Positions 35,104-45,712 of a DNA stretch of 64,000 nucleotides are shown here, piece after piece (position 1 is the stretch's first letter; each line of letters begins with the position of its first letter). The notes beneath the pieces were generated by a model. The model saw only the letters and a list, made by a program, of their open reading frames with translations, did no database searches and was not told the DNA's origin. Location: contig JAVHZZ010000003.1 of assembly GCA_036250195.1 (NCBI GenBank), forward strand, positions 328,438,194 through 328,502,193, read 5' to 3'. The translations under genes and the position numbers were made by a program. The stretch is from Mixophyes australis. Its lineage: Eukaryota > Chordata > Amphibia > Anura > Limnodynastidae.

Positions 35104-35121
35104 CCCATCTCTAGTATAAAC

Positions 35122-35944
35122 TAACTTTCTTTTTAAAATTGCACTTTCAAGAACAGGTCAACCTGGGGTTATATAAGGATGAGCAATTAGTTATATGGTT
35201 TATGTTTTACAACAAATTGTAAACATGTGAACAATTTACAGTACACTTGTGGCTCATAAAACCCTGACATACAAGTGAAATCAATAAATTCCACAGATCA
35301 GTCACTATAGCAAAACAAACGATGTTTGCAGTTTTGCTGTTCTTGGAATCACATGGTCTCATTTGGTTATCCCGTTAAATTAAAACAATCAATTACATTT
35401 AATTAAAACATTGTTTTATGCAATTTCCTTTGAAATATTTTCACTGCACAAAATCAGTTCCGGCTATAATAATCAATTTTCATTAAAGTTAAGCAATCTG
35501 CAAAGTTCAGATTTTTAGCACAGTAAATAGACAGGAGGAAGAGAAGATTTGGAGAACTAGGGTTTGCAGAAATCATTTATTTAAGCAAAAATATGTATAC
35601 AAATGTGACTTATTTACAAAAGTAAAACAAAATTAGATCTAGGGCACCTCACCAACCAGAGCAGCCTTGAACAAACTAAATGGAATACCACTAAACCACT
35701 AAATCAGTTTGAACATACAATGGTTTGTACAATGGCGCTCAGTAATTTGTCATACAAGGTGCAAACTAAATGTCAGAAAAACATATAGGAAAATTCCCCA
35801 AAGGCACATGTAACATATATAATGAAGTAAATCAAAATAGTTCCATAAAATCTTTAAAGCACTACCGTGTCATATATCCTGAAAGGCTAGGTGTCTTATG
35901 AGTCCTCCTTAGTGTTATGCTTACATCAACAGGCAGATGACAAT
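35122..35944. other. AT-rich stretch, no feature recognised
   Basis: Neither coding similarity nor repeat structure was seen. Confidence 0.5.
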
Positions 35945-36230
35945 CAACTTTAATAAAGGGTCTTTACGTTCTTTCTTCTCTTGTAGCTTCTTTATTCTTA
36001 GATTGATAAATCAACCACATCTCTATATCATATATCCAGATGGTCTCCTATCCAAGTATTGACCAGACCCAATCCTGCTTAGCTTCCAAGATCAGTCAAG
36101 ATTAGGCTTATTCAAGGTAATGTGGCTAACTTCAATAAGGGGTCTTTTCGTTCTTTTTTACTTGTATCCTCTTTCTTCAGAATCTCTAATTTCAGCCGCA
36201 TATAACAAAATAATCCAATATTATCTAGAT
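35945..36230 (-). repeat. Duplicated segments flanking a 5S-like block
   Basis: AATAAAGGGTCTTTACGTTC at about 35953 and AATAAGGGGTCTTTTCGTTC at about 36134 begin two related segments of about 85 bp, with the 5S-like sequence between them. The spacing of about 181 bp suggests a former tandem array of [5S plus spacer] units or of a 5S-headed SINE. Confidence 0.6.
36031..36130 (-). pseudogene. 5S rRNA-like sequence (pseudogene or 5S-derived SINE head)
   Basis: The minus strand matches vertebrate 5S rRNA from near its 5' end (GCCACATTACC) to about position 105. Best preserved are GGAAGCTAAGCAGGATTGGG over the A box/intermediate element and TACTTGGATAGGAGACC over box C. About a fifth of positions differ and the 3' stem is missing, so a functional 5S gene is unlikely. 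It could be a retroposed 5S pseudogene or the promoter head of a 5S-type (SINE3) retroposon. The internal RNA polymerase III promoter elements are largely kept. The match is judged from memory of the 5S sequence. Confidence 0.75.
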
Positions 36231-36266
36231 CCAATCTTGCTTGTATAGTGGCTCCAGGGTATTGGC

Positions 36267-36394
36267 GATCAGAAGACAGTTCAATATATACCAAACAATC
36301 ACCAACACGTTTCAATCTAAGCATAGATCTTTTTTAATGCTTAGATCGAAACGCGTTGGAAATTGTTTGGTATATATTGAACTGCCTTCTGATC
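36267..36394. repeat. Long hairpin
   Basis: Arms 36267-36323 and 36338-36394 are complementary with few mismatches (GATCAGAAG...AATATATACCAAACAAT and its complement), joined by a 14-bp AT-rich loop. The foldback copy overlaps the edge of the 5S-associated repeat. Confidence 0.85.
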
Positions 36395-36449
36395 ACCACT
36401 AACTTAGAACCATTATTTACCCTGAAACGATTATTTACAAAAGTATCTT

Positions 36450-36626
36450 ATGGTTATATTTACTAAACTGTGGGTTTCAAAAAGTGGAGATAATGCCTAT
36501 AGCATCAATCAGATTCTAGCTGTCATTTATAGAATGTACTAAATAAATGATAACTAGAATTTTACTGGTTGCTATAGGCAACATCTCCACTTTTTCAAAC
36601 CCGTAGTTTGGTAAATATACCCCTAA
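36450..36626. mobile_element. MITE, GGGGTATATTTAC family
   Basis: The left end GGTTATATTTACTAAACTG and the complement of the right end (GGGGTATATTTACCAAAC) are inverted repeats. The interior AGATTCTAGCTGTCATTTAT and TTGCCTATAGCA/TGCTATAGGCAACAT matches the element at 47547-47727. It is non-coding. Confidence 0.75.
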
Positions 36627-38035
36627 ATCTCTATTATAGATTTTCAGAACAACTTTTAAGAGCTTGAGATAATCTTTTGATTATTGTTCTAGTCTTAACA
36701 AATATATTGTTATTATCCTTTACTACTAAAGTTCCAGGCATACCATTAAGACACACAAAACGAACGTAGTTTGTGTTTTATAATGTCCGTATATATTGAA
36801 AATAACTACAAGCGGATCTGAAGAAACATCTCTTGATGAATACGGGTCTAATTACACTCTGCCCTGACAGCCACAATACACTGCAGGATATGTACTATAC
36901 ACATGTGGAATATAAAGTCTCTGTAGAATGCACAGAAAGAATATCACCTGTTAACAATATAGTCATTAATGACAAAATATAACAAAAAAGTACAAATATT
37001 TTTTTTTCTCCATAAAATACATTTATTAGGATGTTATTAATGTATACTGTACATATAATGCATTTTTACAATTGCTGCTGATTGTAAGCAAATGTTCTAG
37101 CATACATATACAACCGCCATCACTATCACACACTTGGTGTAAGCATAAGACAGAAAAACACATACCTTAGAGACGCCCAGAGCTTGAATCGGACGCTGTT
37201 GAGCACAAGTTTGGCACGCTCTTACTGTACATTGACTACATACATGCGCCCATTCCCCACCCCATTCCGCCAATGAAATTGTAGCCTGCTGTAAGTGTCC
37301 TTTGCTCTCGAAGATTAATTGCATACGCTTGCATTCTCTGGTGTATAGTTTGTTTCTGGGCATGCGCAGAGCAATTTAATGCAAAATACGGCTTGTATCA
37401 GCATTTGCATTTCTTGATGAATCAGGCCTTGAGTTTCTTACTTCTTGGCTGATGTGTGGAACCTATGTCATGCCTTACACTAAATGTATATTTCTAGATT
37501 AGATGTTGATAGCACTGATAAGAGATAAGCAAACCTGTTAAGGTTCTTTTAGGAAAATTGATTTGCGCTGTACACTGAAAATTTTGCGTGTTGACCAAGG
37601 GCCTCATACATAGTTGAACATACATCTGTTTTACTTGAGGAATATGCGCATCAAATAATGCGTACACATATATCCATATGCATAGTTGGTTGTATCTCAC
37701 ACTTGCAATTCCTTACAACTTGACAGGTAGAATTGGGGAGAACAGAGGAGGGCAAGTGTAGGCCTGGTACAGCATGGGAATGTTCATGTAGTTGCTACTG
37801 AGGTAGACCTGCATGTAGATACATATGTACCTGCCAGGAGGCACTTTAGCTGTGGAAGATGATCATCAGCTGATAGTACTTAATTCATCAGTGTAGCTGC
37901 CATATTTTATGAAATCACAGGCACCTATTGACATTACTTCATTGATATGTTCATTTTGAATTTGTGTTTATATTTAATTATATTTCCCATGGTAAATGCA
38001 ACTTCGCATTTAACACTGTTCAGAAACTATTCCAT
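36627..38035. other. No gene recognised
   Basis: Mostly AT-rich. A right-end-like GATGAATCAGGCCTT at 37412-37426 and a GGGCCTCATACAT at about 37600 look like ends of MITE families, but partners were not found. The 88-codon open frame at 37097-37363 lacks family resemblance. Confidence 0.4.
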
Positions 38036-38450
38036 TTAAGGGCCATGTGGGAAGGTCTGCAGGGTATTTAAAGTGGAGAGGTCTAATGGGCATGTAAAGG
38101 GCTTGTGGGTAGATATGTGGGGCATATGGTGTGGTCTAATGTCATATAAAGAGCATGTCGGGAGGTCTGATGGCATATGTGGAAATCTGATGGGCATGTA
38201 AGGGGCGTGTGTGGAGGTTTTAGGGACAGTTAAGAGGCATGTGTGTAGGTGGGTAGGTCTGATGGGCATGTAAGAGATATTTGGGGAGGTTTGAGTGGCA
38301 TGTGGTGAGTTTTGGAGTATGTGAGGGATTTGAGATTTTGTGGGAGTCTGAGTGCATGTGAGTGCATTTTGGGGGCAGTGGGGGCCTGAGGGCATGTGGT
38401 GGAAATTTGAAGCAGGTGAGGGGCATGTGGGGGCAATTTGGAATTAGTGA
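38036..38450. repeat. G/T-rich degenerate minisatellite
   Basis: Diverged copies of GGGCATGTAAGGGGCATGTG and GGAGGTCTGATGGGCATG repeat every 25-40 bp. The proline/histidine-rich open frames on the minus strand in all three frames are products of this repeat. Confidence 0.8.
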
Positions 38451-38574
38451 TGTGGGTGTGCTGAGGTGGTTTATGGAATGTTTTTTTTCATTCTCAAAAT
38501 TAAGGGTAATGTGAGGGTTGGTTGTATGTATTTTATACTGTGTGATCTGTGTTATATATTGTATTGAACATTAT

Positions 38575-38645
38575 TCAAACCGGCCCCAACATTCCAGGAT
38601 ACAGACAAGAAACCAGCTGGTTGTGAATGCTGCAATAACAGGTAG
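38575..38645 (+). repeat. Tail block shared with 57888-57970
   Basis: CCAACATTCCAGGATACAGA...AACAGGTAGG matches CCAACATTCCAGGATCAGGC...GAACAGGTAGG near 57890. Both follow a degenerate minisatellite, so array plus tail are probably parts of one dispersed repeat family. Confidence 0.55.
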
Positions 38646-39204
38646 GAGAGAAGCACACAGTCCCCACAGGGCTCCACCTCTGCTTCCACCATGCCTGGGG
38701 TGATGGGAGTTGAGCTTGAGGGGGAGCTGTTTCATTTGTACTGGGCCCCACATTTTCTGATGGCAGCCCTAAAAAAAGCCCTAAATTATGAACAACTGAT
38801 TAATATTGTTAACTTTTTGTTTACGCAACAAGCATTTGGTACACTGCACAAACACATAGGGGTAGAAAGGGGCTGGGTTTCTTTTCTCTAACAGTTGCAG
38901 GTTTCTCTTTGATATTCTTTTCCAGCTGTGTTTGTGTGGGGCATCAAGTGAATTTAACTGAAAAGCCCTTACAGGATCAAATGCTATATAGTGTATAGTG
39001 CCATAAAAGCTTAAAATAACAGAGTTTACCAGAAGTGGAGGCAGTTGATAGTGTATGTATGCTAAACTCACTAATTAGCCTTAAGATACTTTCATGAAGA
39101 ACTACTATCTAAATATAATAACAATTTAAATTGCACAGAGACACAAATATATTTTTTTCATACTGTACTCAGTAATGATCCTCAAAGTAAAGATCCAACT
39201 CTCC

Positions 39205-39697
39205 TCTGGTGGTAATTGGTATCCCGATGCTTAGAATACCAACATCCACTATTCCTACAACAAAAAAAAAGAATAGTAAATTGGTAAAAGGGCGAGATGA
39301 TGAAAATATACACTTACCTTCACAGCAACGGCATTGATTTCCGAAGAGTCTGTTATGTGACGGCAGGTTATTCTGAAGATGCTGCATGCCGGCGCTGGAT
39401 TGTTACGTCAACAAAGAAATTTAAAGAGCTATGTTAATGATACGGTTAGCGTTAATGATAGGGTTAGGGTTAGGCTGCGCCAAACGTCCGTTACTTACCT
39501 GACGTCACAATCCAGCGCCGGCATGCAGCATCTCGGAATTACTAGCCGTCGCATAACAGACTCTTCGGAAATAAACGCCGTCGCTGTGAAGGTAAGTGTA
39601 TATTTTCAACATCTCATCATTTTAGTATTTGTTTTTGGGTTTTTTAAGAATAGTGGGTGTTGATTTCCCAAGCACCGGGATACCGTACCCCACCAAG
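39205..39697. mobile_element. Large foldback element with telomere-like core
   Basis: The left half 39205-39410 and right half 39500-39697 are extended inverted repeats. Matched blocks include GGTATCCCGATGCTT, AACATCCACTATTC, TATACACTTACCTTCACAGC, TTTCCGAAGAGTCTGTTATG and GATGCTGCATGCCGGCGCTG. The unpaired centre (about 39411-39499) contains GATAGGGTTAGGGTTAGG. The CG-rich arms contrast with AT-rich flanks. It encodes no protein. The class (MITE or foldback) is inferred from structure, and I saw no clear target duplication. Confidence 0.85.
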
Positions 39698-40765
39698 GTT
39701 ATGTCCAAATCTTTAACTGGCAGTTTATATTTTACCACAATCAATTCTCTTGATGCATCCAAATTAACAGGATAAGTGGAAACATTATTTCAATTCACAT
39801 GGAACCAAAACTAAGGTATGTGTGAAAACTTCAGGTCACATAGATTTTCCAGTTTTTCGTTTTCAAAATTGTGTGAGCTGTAGACATGTAAACTATTACC
39901 ACAGAAAAGCTTTTTCCTTACACGATCACTGATATTCTAAAAATTATAGGCAGCAGTTTTTCAAATACTATAACCTCAAAAAATACCCTTCTATTTTAAA
40001 ATAATTCTCTTACAATAAATTTCAGGTTCCTTTTACTGATCTACAATGCCCATCAATGAAATATGATATATTGCACATCCATGGAAGAGCACATATAAGC
40101 ATTGCAAAAATAAACTTAACACCTCTGAGTTGGTGCAATGGGCGATAAACGGTCAAAAACATTTGCAGTTTTTACCACTCTTTAGTAAACGGACCTTTTA
40201 ATGTATAACAAAACTATCCTCAAGTGAGAAATACATGTAAGATATTCATTTCCTGCTAATATTAAGTACCTTGCACTTTTCATGACTTCCCATAGTCCAC
40301 AGCAGAAACATTTTTTATATGCACACCCCTTTAAACACCTGTCAAGGGAATGAGAAAATGAGATTGCATACATACATCTCCAAGCCACAAGCAAGATTAT
40401 AAGGCTCTTATCTGCTTACAATTATAACGAGAAAGAGCAACAACAAGTAATATTCTTATGGCTGCCCTAGAGAAAGAAGAAAAACTGTTTCACAAGCCTA
40501 ATGAGGTGTGTGTGCATTAGAAAAGCAGTTACCATTTTTCTTCCAGTGTTTCATATTGTACTGCACGACACCAAAAAGATTCTGTTAGATTAAAATTCCA
40601 TACAGTCACGTCTTATATGAAAAGATGGGAATATCAGAAATTTGGTGCCATAGCAACCAACAGAAAAAGTGTTATGATTTTTTTGGTGCAAATAACATTA
40701 TTTTGTCAAAGCTTGCTGTTTTTGAAATGATGCATTGCTGCCTGAAAATGTTCATAATTTTAAGA
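39698..40765. other. No feature recognised
   Basis: AT-rich with no coding similarity or arrays. Confidence 0.45.
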
Positions 40766-40769
40766 GAGC

Positions 40770-40792
40770 TCTATCTATCTATCTATCTATTT
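40770..40792. repeat. (CTAT)n microsatellite
   Basis: Five CTAT units, followed by an ATT/T-rich stretch. Confidence 0.85.
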
Positions 40793-41729
40793 TATTATTA
40801 TTTTTTTTATTTATAAAATGCTCCAGCGCAGTACAGAGAGCATACAGTAAAACAGTACACAGTATTACAGGATAAAACAATATAGGCAAATCCAGGGTCA
40901 TCTCTCTCCCCAAAGTAGCTAATTACGTTTCTACCCTTACTCCAACTGAAGTGGCACCCAAAAGGTGAAATTGGAGAGCTGTGAGACCTCTAAAAACAGA
41001 ATCCCAACTTGGGGCCAAATTCATACTAGATGACCCACGCCACTACTGGCCAAAATTGAGACCCAGGACTGGTTGCTGTAGTGGGTGCCTTTGGATCTTA
41101 ACTGTAGGGTCCCCGAACCTCCTGACAGCTCTCCTCTTATTTGTACTGATAGGATATACTACCCCGTGAGTGCCTGTTCTACGGCACCATGGTGCCAAAC
41201 CAGGACCTGACAAAGACCACCCTGGGCAGACCTCCCACCAGAGCGATTTGCCCATCAACTGTCCATGGCGATTTGCCATACCTGTCCATGGGACATGCTC
41301 TGACTATGACTGAGAGTCCCGTGACTCTGCAAAGCCTCACCCTCCAGCAGTGCAGTTTGCGATGCTCCATATCATCTGGCAGCTTTGGATGAAAACCCTA
41401 ACTGTGAGTGGTCCTCCCAACTGTCAGATAGTCAGAACGAGGTGACCACAGCTGCTCCTCTCTCAGCTGCTGCTTTAAAAAAACACTTTCAGAGATAAAC
41501 TCCTGAGTGTTTCACCCTTTCAATATTGCTCCCTGAACCAGATATCTAGCTTGCCGTCACTACTTGAGAAGGTGGTATACCTTTATGTTATTTCAAACAG
41601 CGGCAGTGATGGTACAAAGCAGCTTTCTGGAGGCAGATTACCCTAGACTCCAGCAGCTTCAACAGAAGACAAAATAAACCTCACGCTCAGACTCCCAAAG
41701 TCCTGGGATTTTTTTCAGTTCAGACTCTC

Positions 41730-42465
41730 CTGATGAGGATGAGATCTCTCTGGCAGTTGAAAAATTGATACCAGGCCTTGTGTGTGATATCAGGGCTGCC
41801 TTTCAGGAGGTACTGTGCCAGGTAGTTCTGGACTTCTGCTCTCAAATATCCAAACTCTGTTACAGAACAGATGCCCTAGAAACTAAGCTTGACAGCATCT
41901 GCAAAACACTGCCCATAGTTGATTAAGAAATCACTGCCCTTCACTCTGAAGTTTCTACTCTAGCGCAAAAAAAACCTGAAGACCTTGCAAATAGGACTCA
42001 CAAATAAATATATGAATTAAAGATATTCCAAAAACTATTGACACTGTGGCCCTACCAGAATATCTTTGAAGGCCCCATGATGCCCTTCTGCCCTGTAAAG
42101 GAAAAGCTAATGGCAGCATCAAGGCCCTTAACCTCTTTTGAATATGAAAATACAGAGGTTTGCCTATTCAGTGATCTGGCTCCTGCTATTATCCAGAAAC
42201 ATTAGGCCCTCAGAGCCCTGACAAGCACAGAAACAAATATTAGTGGTGCTATCCCTTCAAGCTCCAAGTGTTTACTGAATCCACACTCCTCTTTGCAATA
42301 ACTCTAGAAGAAGGAACCCAGATTTTTGAGAAAATTGAGATTGGAAATATGCCCACATCTTCCCCTCGATCTATTACCTCTGCTTCTCATAATGCAGATC
42401 ATTTCTCCAGTGTGGTGAAAATATTGACAATCTTCCTTCTGACCCCTCTTCAATGGAAACTTTAA
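41730..42465 (+). pseudogene. LINE ORF1 remnant
   Basis: Starts in an acidic, coiled-coil-like region (ALETKLDSICKTLP, then EITALHSEVSTLA). The C-terminal part contains FSDLAPAIIQKH, ALRALTSTETNI and, after a frameshift, FKLQVFTESTLLFAITLEEG, the order seen in L1-type ORF1 proteins that chaperone the LINE RNA. There are at least three stops and one frameshift, so it is not translatable. Confidence 0.65.
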
Positions 42466-43029
42466 TTCACATAAGCTATGATGATCGAGTATTCAGGATT
42501 GTTATTGTGTAGTGAACTTCCACACTGCACAGTGACTTTTACTTAAGATCAAGTAATTTTTGGTAATTGATTCCAATTTAAGTTTAGTTCATCAGTTTTT
42601 TTGTATAGGTTATTACACTATATCATTTGGAAGTTGATTCTCTCTAATGGGTCATTACAATCCATTTTTGGTCAAGATATCTTACACTGCACTATTAATT
42701 AGTAAGCTGGATTCTGGTTCCATCATATTTCCTCCCATCGCTCAAAGACGCAACCCCTGATCTTCCACCTTCCTCCACCTAGCATATATGGTCTCCTTCT
42801 GAGGCTGCTGCTTGACTCTCTCCTGCATAAATCATTCAATGTTATCTCATGTTGGGTCTGGTTTTGCATAATATGTTTTGTTCTTGTTCTGTTTCCTATT
42901 CTCCCTCCACTCTTTACTCAGGCCCTGTCCCTCCACTCAAGCAATTTTCTCCTCTGACTCCCAACATGGATGGTCCACTTCTAGTATATACTATCATGAC
43001 AGATATCTCTACTAGATACCAGGTAAGTG

Positions 43030-43690
43030 CACTCAATTTTACTGCAATCACTTGTCTCTGAAGCTCCTTTCCTTTAATAATAATGGCCAAAATGCCCCTA
43101 AAAAGTGATCAATATTACTACAACATAGTATTTTTTTACAAGAGACATAACTCCCCTCCCCACACTTACCTTAAGTGCAAACATTTCCTGCAGACCTCTT
43201 TCCTATCTGAAGACTCGAAATATAAAAGTATAACCATCTTAATAAAAAGTAAGGTACCTATTATAGCTACCCACTCATGCGCCAACCCAGAGGAAGATTC
43301 CTCATTGTTGCTGGCTCTGTGCAACTCTTCCTCGTCTCATGTTATGCCCTGAATGTTGGTCAACTCTCCTCAGGTATTTCAACAAATTGATTTCCATGCG
43401 AGAGGTCACATGATTCTGGATGGGGACTTTAATTTGATTATTGACCCAAGCCTTGATAAATCAAGTCTAATTTGGCTCCTTCTTTTAATTTTAATTCCAG
43501 TTCTATTAAAAAATTTGCCACTCTCCTAAAATAATATTCTCTAATCGACACCTGGTTGCTTGTTAGCAGCAAAGCTAGGGAATATAATTTTTATTCTGCT
43601 CTCCACAAGGTCTATTCAAGTATAGATTTTACCTTTATTGACTTCAAATTTTCTCAACAAGTACAGAAGCTGATTTTTTTGAATGGATCA
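43030..43690 (+). pseudogene. LINE ORF2 endonuclease remnant
   Basis: An apurinic-type endonuclease fossil. Recognisable parts are the early segment near 43083-43200, a GDFNLI motif at about 43419-43436, LAPSFNFNSSSIKKFATLL (about 43475-43530) and YSLIDTW followed by KAREYNFYSALHKVYSSIDF (about 43537-43630). This is the EN domain of L1/Tx1-type ORF2, which nicks target DNA. Multiple stops and frameshifts are present. Confidence 0.65.
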
Positions 43691-43859
43691 TGCTGCAATC
43701 CTGATCTTTGCTGATGTAACTTGCCCCCCACCTTAGAATGTCTTTGAATAATCCATCATCCCAGGTCCTCATTTCATCTCTTTACCACTCCTCTGTAACA
43801 AAGGTTGCATCTTTGAATCCCCCAATGAAAATAACTGGGAGAGGAAATGCATGAGGATC

Positions 43860-44401
43860 TAGACACAGATAATTGGTCAGATATTTAGTTGGAATTTGCC
43901 AAATTTTCTATCAATGTACGTATTAAAGCAAATTCATATAAATTGATGTATTGCTGGTACCTCGTCCCAACCAAATTGCACAAGATTTACCCAAGCTCCT
44001 ACCCTCTTTGCTGGAGGTACTGCCAAGAGTTTGGTTCCTTTGTATATATATATGGTGGACCTGCCCAGATTCAGAGATTGTGTGCAGATGTCCATTCCAA
44101 CATGAACTCTTTCTATGACACTGACATCCCTTTCCACCCTAAATATTTCTTATTGCTTCTACCACTTATGAATGCAGCAAATCATGTTAATAAACATGTT
44201 TTTAGTGTTACTACCTGTCTTATTGCTGGCTCTTGGAAGAGTATAACCTCTCCTAACCTATCTGACCTCAGGAAAAAGATCTGGCTTGTGTATGAAATGG
44301 AGTTGATGACCAGTATCCAATGGAACTCATCAGCATCATTACATAAAACTTCGAGTCCATGGACTCAACTGAATAATTTCTCCTCCTCTGTTCTAGTATA
44401 A
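43860..44401 (+). pseudogene. LINE ORF2 C-terminal remnant
   Basis: A 170-codon frame contains RIKANSYKLMYCWYLVPTKL, HKIYPSSYPLCWRYC and, slightly decayed, the GG/WTCP-like zinc-knuckle segment near residues 60-70, then LSDLRKKIWLVYEMELMT. This corresponds to the end of Tx1/L1 ORF2. Read directly after the endonuclease remnant, it shows that the reverse transcriptase (about 500 residues) has been deleted. Confidence 0.65.
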
Positions 44402-44787
44402 CTTCATTATCTAATCTGGATATCACTTCTGGACTTATTGCCACTAGATTTTATCCCATAGCTTGAGAGACTCCTACCTCCTATTCTCCACCCTGCCACA
44501 CGCTTATTCTGCATGCATCCAGAAAGAGTGACAAGAGCGAGAGTTCAGATCTACTAACCAAGATGGTGTGAGTTTTGGCAGGAGCTTTTGCACCACTGCC
44601 AGACTGGGAGACTAAAGAATTTTATACCCATCTATAGCTTGTCTCCCCCTCTGCTTGATGGTCTCAGGTTTGTGTGTCTATGTTTCTATAGCACTGTCTA
44701 CTTTCACAGTTAGACTTATCTTTATTTTAGATATTATTGTTTAGTCTGTAATAAAGTATGTGTTACATTTATCTCTTGTGTCTTACT

Positions 44788-45704
44788 AAGAGATGCTCAC
44801 TGACCCCCGTGAAGTGGTTTTGGTTTTGGTTTTGGATCTGGATTAGCTTCGTGTTTTGGTTTTGGCAAACATGCCCTCCTGTGTTTTGGTTTTGCATCTG
44901 TATTTTTTAGATAAATTGCTAAAATATGCTAAAATCACATAATTTTGCTCTTTTTTGTTCCTACATTATTATTAACCTCAATAACACTAATTTCAAGTCA
45001 TATGCAGTCAATTTTGAGCACCTCACAGGTCACACTATTATTTTCATACACTTTCAGACAAACACTGCAGCGACCTGGCTGGATGCTAAGCCACTGAGCA
45101 ATGACTCAACACACAGCAGCTCCTAGCACATCTAGGAAACATTGCCACACAGCAGTGTCAGTAAAGAAAAGTGGTGCAATTAGCAATGGAGCTCTCCTCT
45201 TTGTGTTTAACCTATATAACACCATACAATTTGACAGTCAGATGAAAAGCCTGCAAGGCCTAGTATTTGTATTTCAGCAATAACAATTAGCAAAGGAGAT
45301 CTCCTCTTTGTGTGTTACCTATATAACACAGTAGAATTTGACTGCAGAGTTACACCAACTCTGACAGCACTAGTATTTGTATTTCTCTGCAATGAGAATT
45401 ACCAATGGAGCTCTCCTGAATGTAACTATAGACTTTGTTGAACACTGCTACCCCCTCCTCTTTCAATTCTATCTATTTGGCTGATCAACTGCTCTACACA
45501 CTGTGCTACCCCTTCTGTGTCTCTCTTTCAAATGGCGCTAGATCGCCATGGAGGGCGGTATTTATAGATTTCAGAAATCGCGAGATCCGATGACATAACG
45601 ATGTTTTGCCTCATTTTCGATTCCAAAAAAGCGTGAACGCGGTACTCGGGTCCCATAGTTTCGGGTTTGTTCGGTTCTCGAGGAACCGAGCCTGAGCATC
45701 TCTA
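44788..45704. mobile_element. Non-autonomous hAT element of the TAGAGATG family, 917 bp
   Basis: The left end AAGAGATGCTCACTGACCCC has one change from TAGAGATG. The right end is GAGCATCTCTA. Perfect duplications GTCTTACT lie at 44780-44787 and 45705-45712. The interior has two imperfect copies of an AATGGAGCTCTCCTCTTTGTG segment (about 45185 and 45293) and a third, shorter one at about 45404. There is no transposase. The right subterminal block contains ATCGCGAGATCCGATGA and the family hairpin. Confidence 0.92.
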
Positions 45705-45712
45705 GTCTTACT

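Larger units (their letters stand above)
27448..35113. mobile_element. Complete, probably autonomous hAT/Ac-like transposon, 7.67 kb
   Basis: The left end is TAGAGATGGTCACTGACCCC and the right end CGCCCATCTCTA. Perfect 8-bp duplications GTATAAAC lie at 27440-27447 and 35114-35121. Inside are a left 100-bp-period array, an intact 997-codon transposase on the minus strand, a right array of thirty 100-bp units, and a subterminal right block with ATCGCGAGA and an imperfect hairpin (35076-35103). The TAGRGATG ends and 8-bp duplications fit the Ac group of hAT. Exact duplications and an unbroken reading frame point to a recent insertion. Whether it is active cannot be judged from sequence. Confidence 0.95.
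40980..44760 (+). mobile_element. Tx1/L1-like LINE, decayed and internally deleted
   Basis: In order on the plus strand: a probable 5' untranslated region, ORF1 with a coiled coil and C-terminal nucleic-acid-binding region, ORF2 endonuclease, then directly the ORF2 C-terminus. The whole reverse transcriptase between them is missing. AATAAA near 44750 marks the 3' end. Another hAT copy is inserted just downstream at 44788. The Tx1/L1 grouping rests on remembered motif order and on two-ORF organisation typical of amphibian Tx1/L1 elements. Confidence 0.7.

Noticed and set aside
38036..38436. Three overlapping proline/histidine-rich open frames
   Set aside because: All three frames stay open because of the G/T-rich degenerate minisatellite; not a gene.
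39470..39486. GGGTTAGGGTTAGG as an interstitial telomere
   Set aside because: Only about two units, within the foldback element's core; too short to call telomeric.
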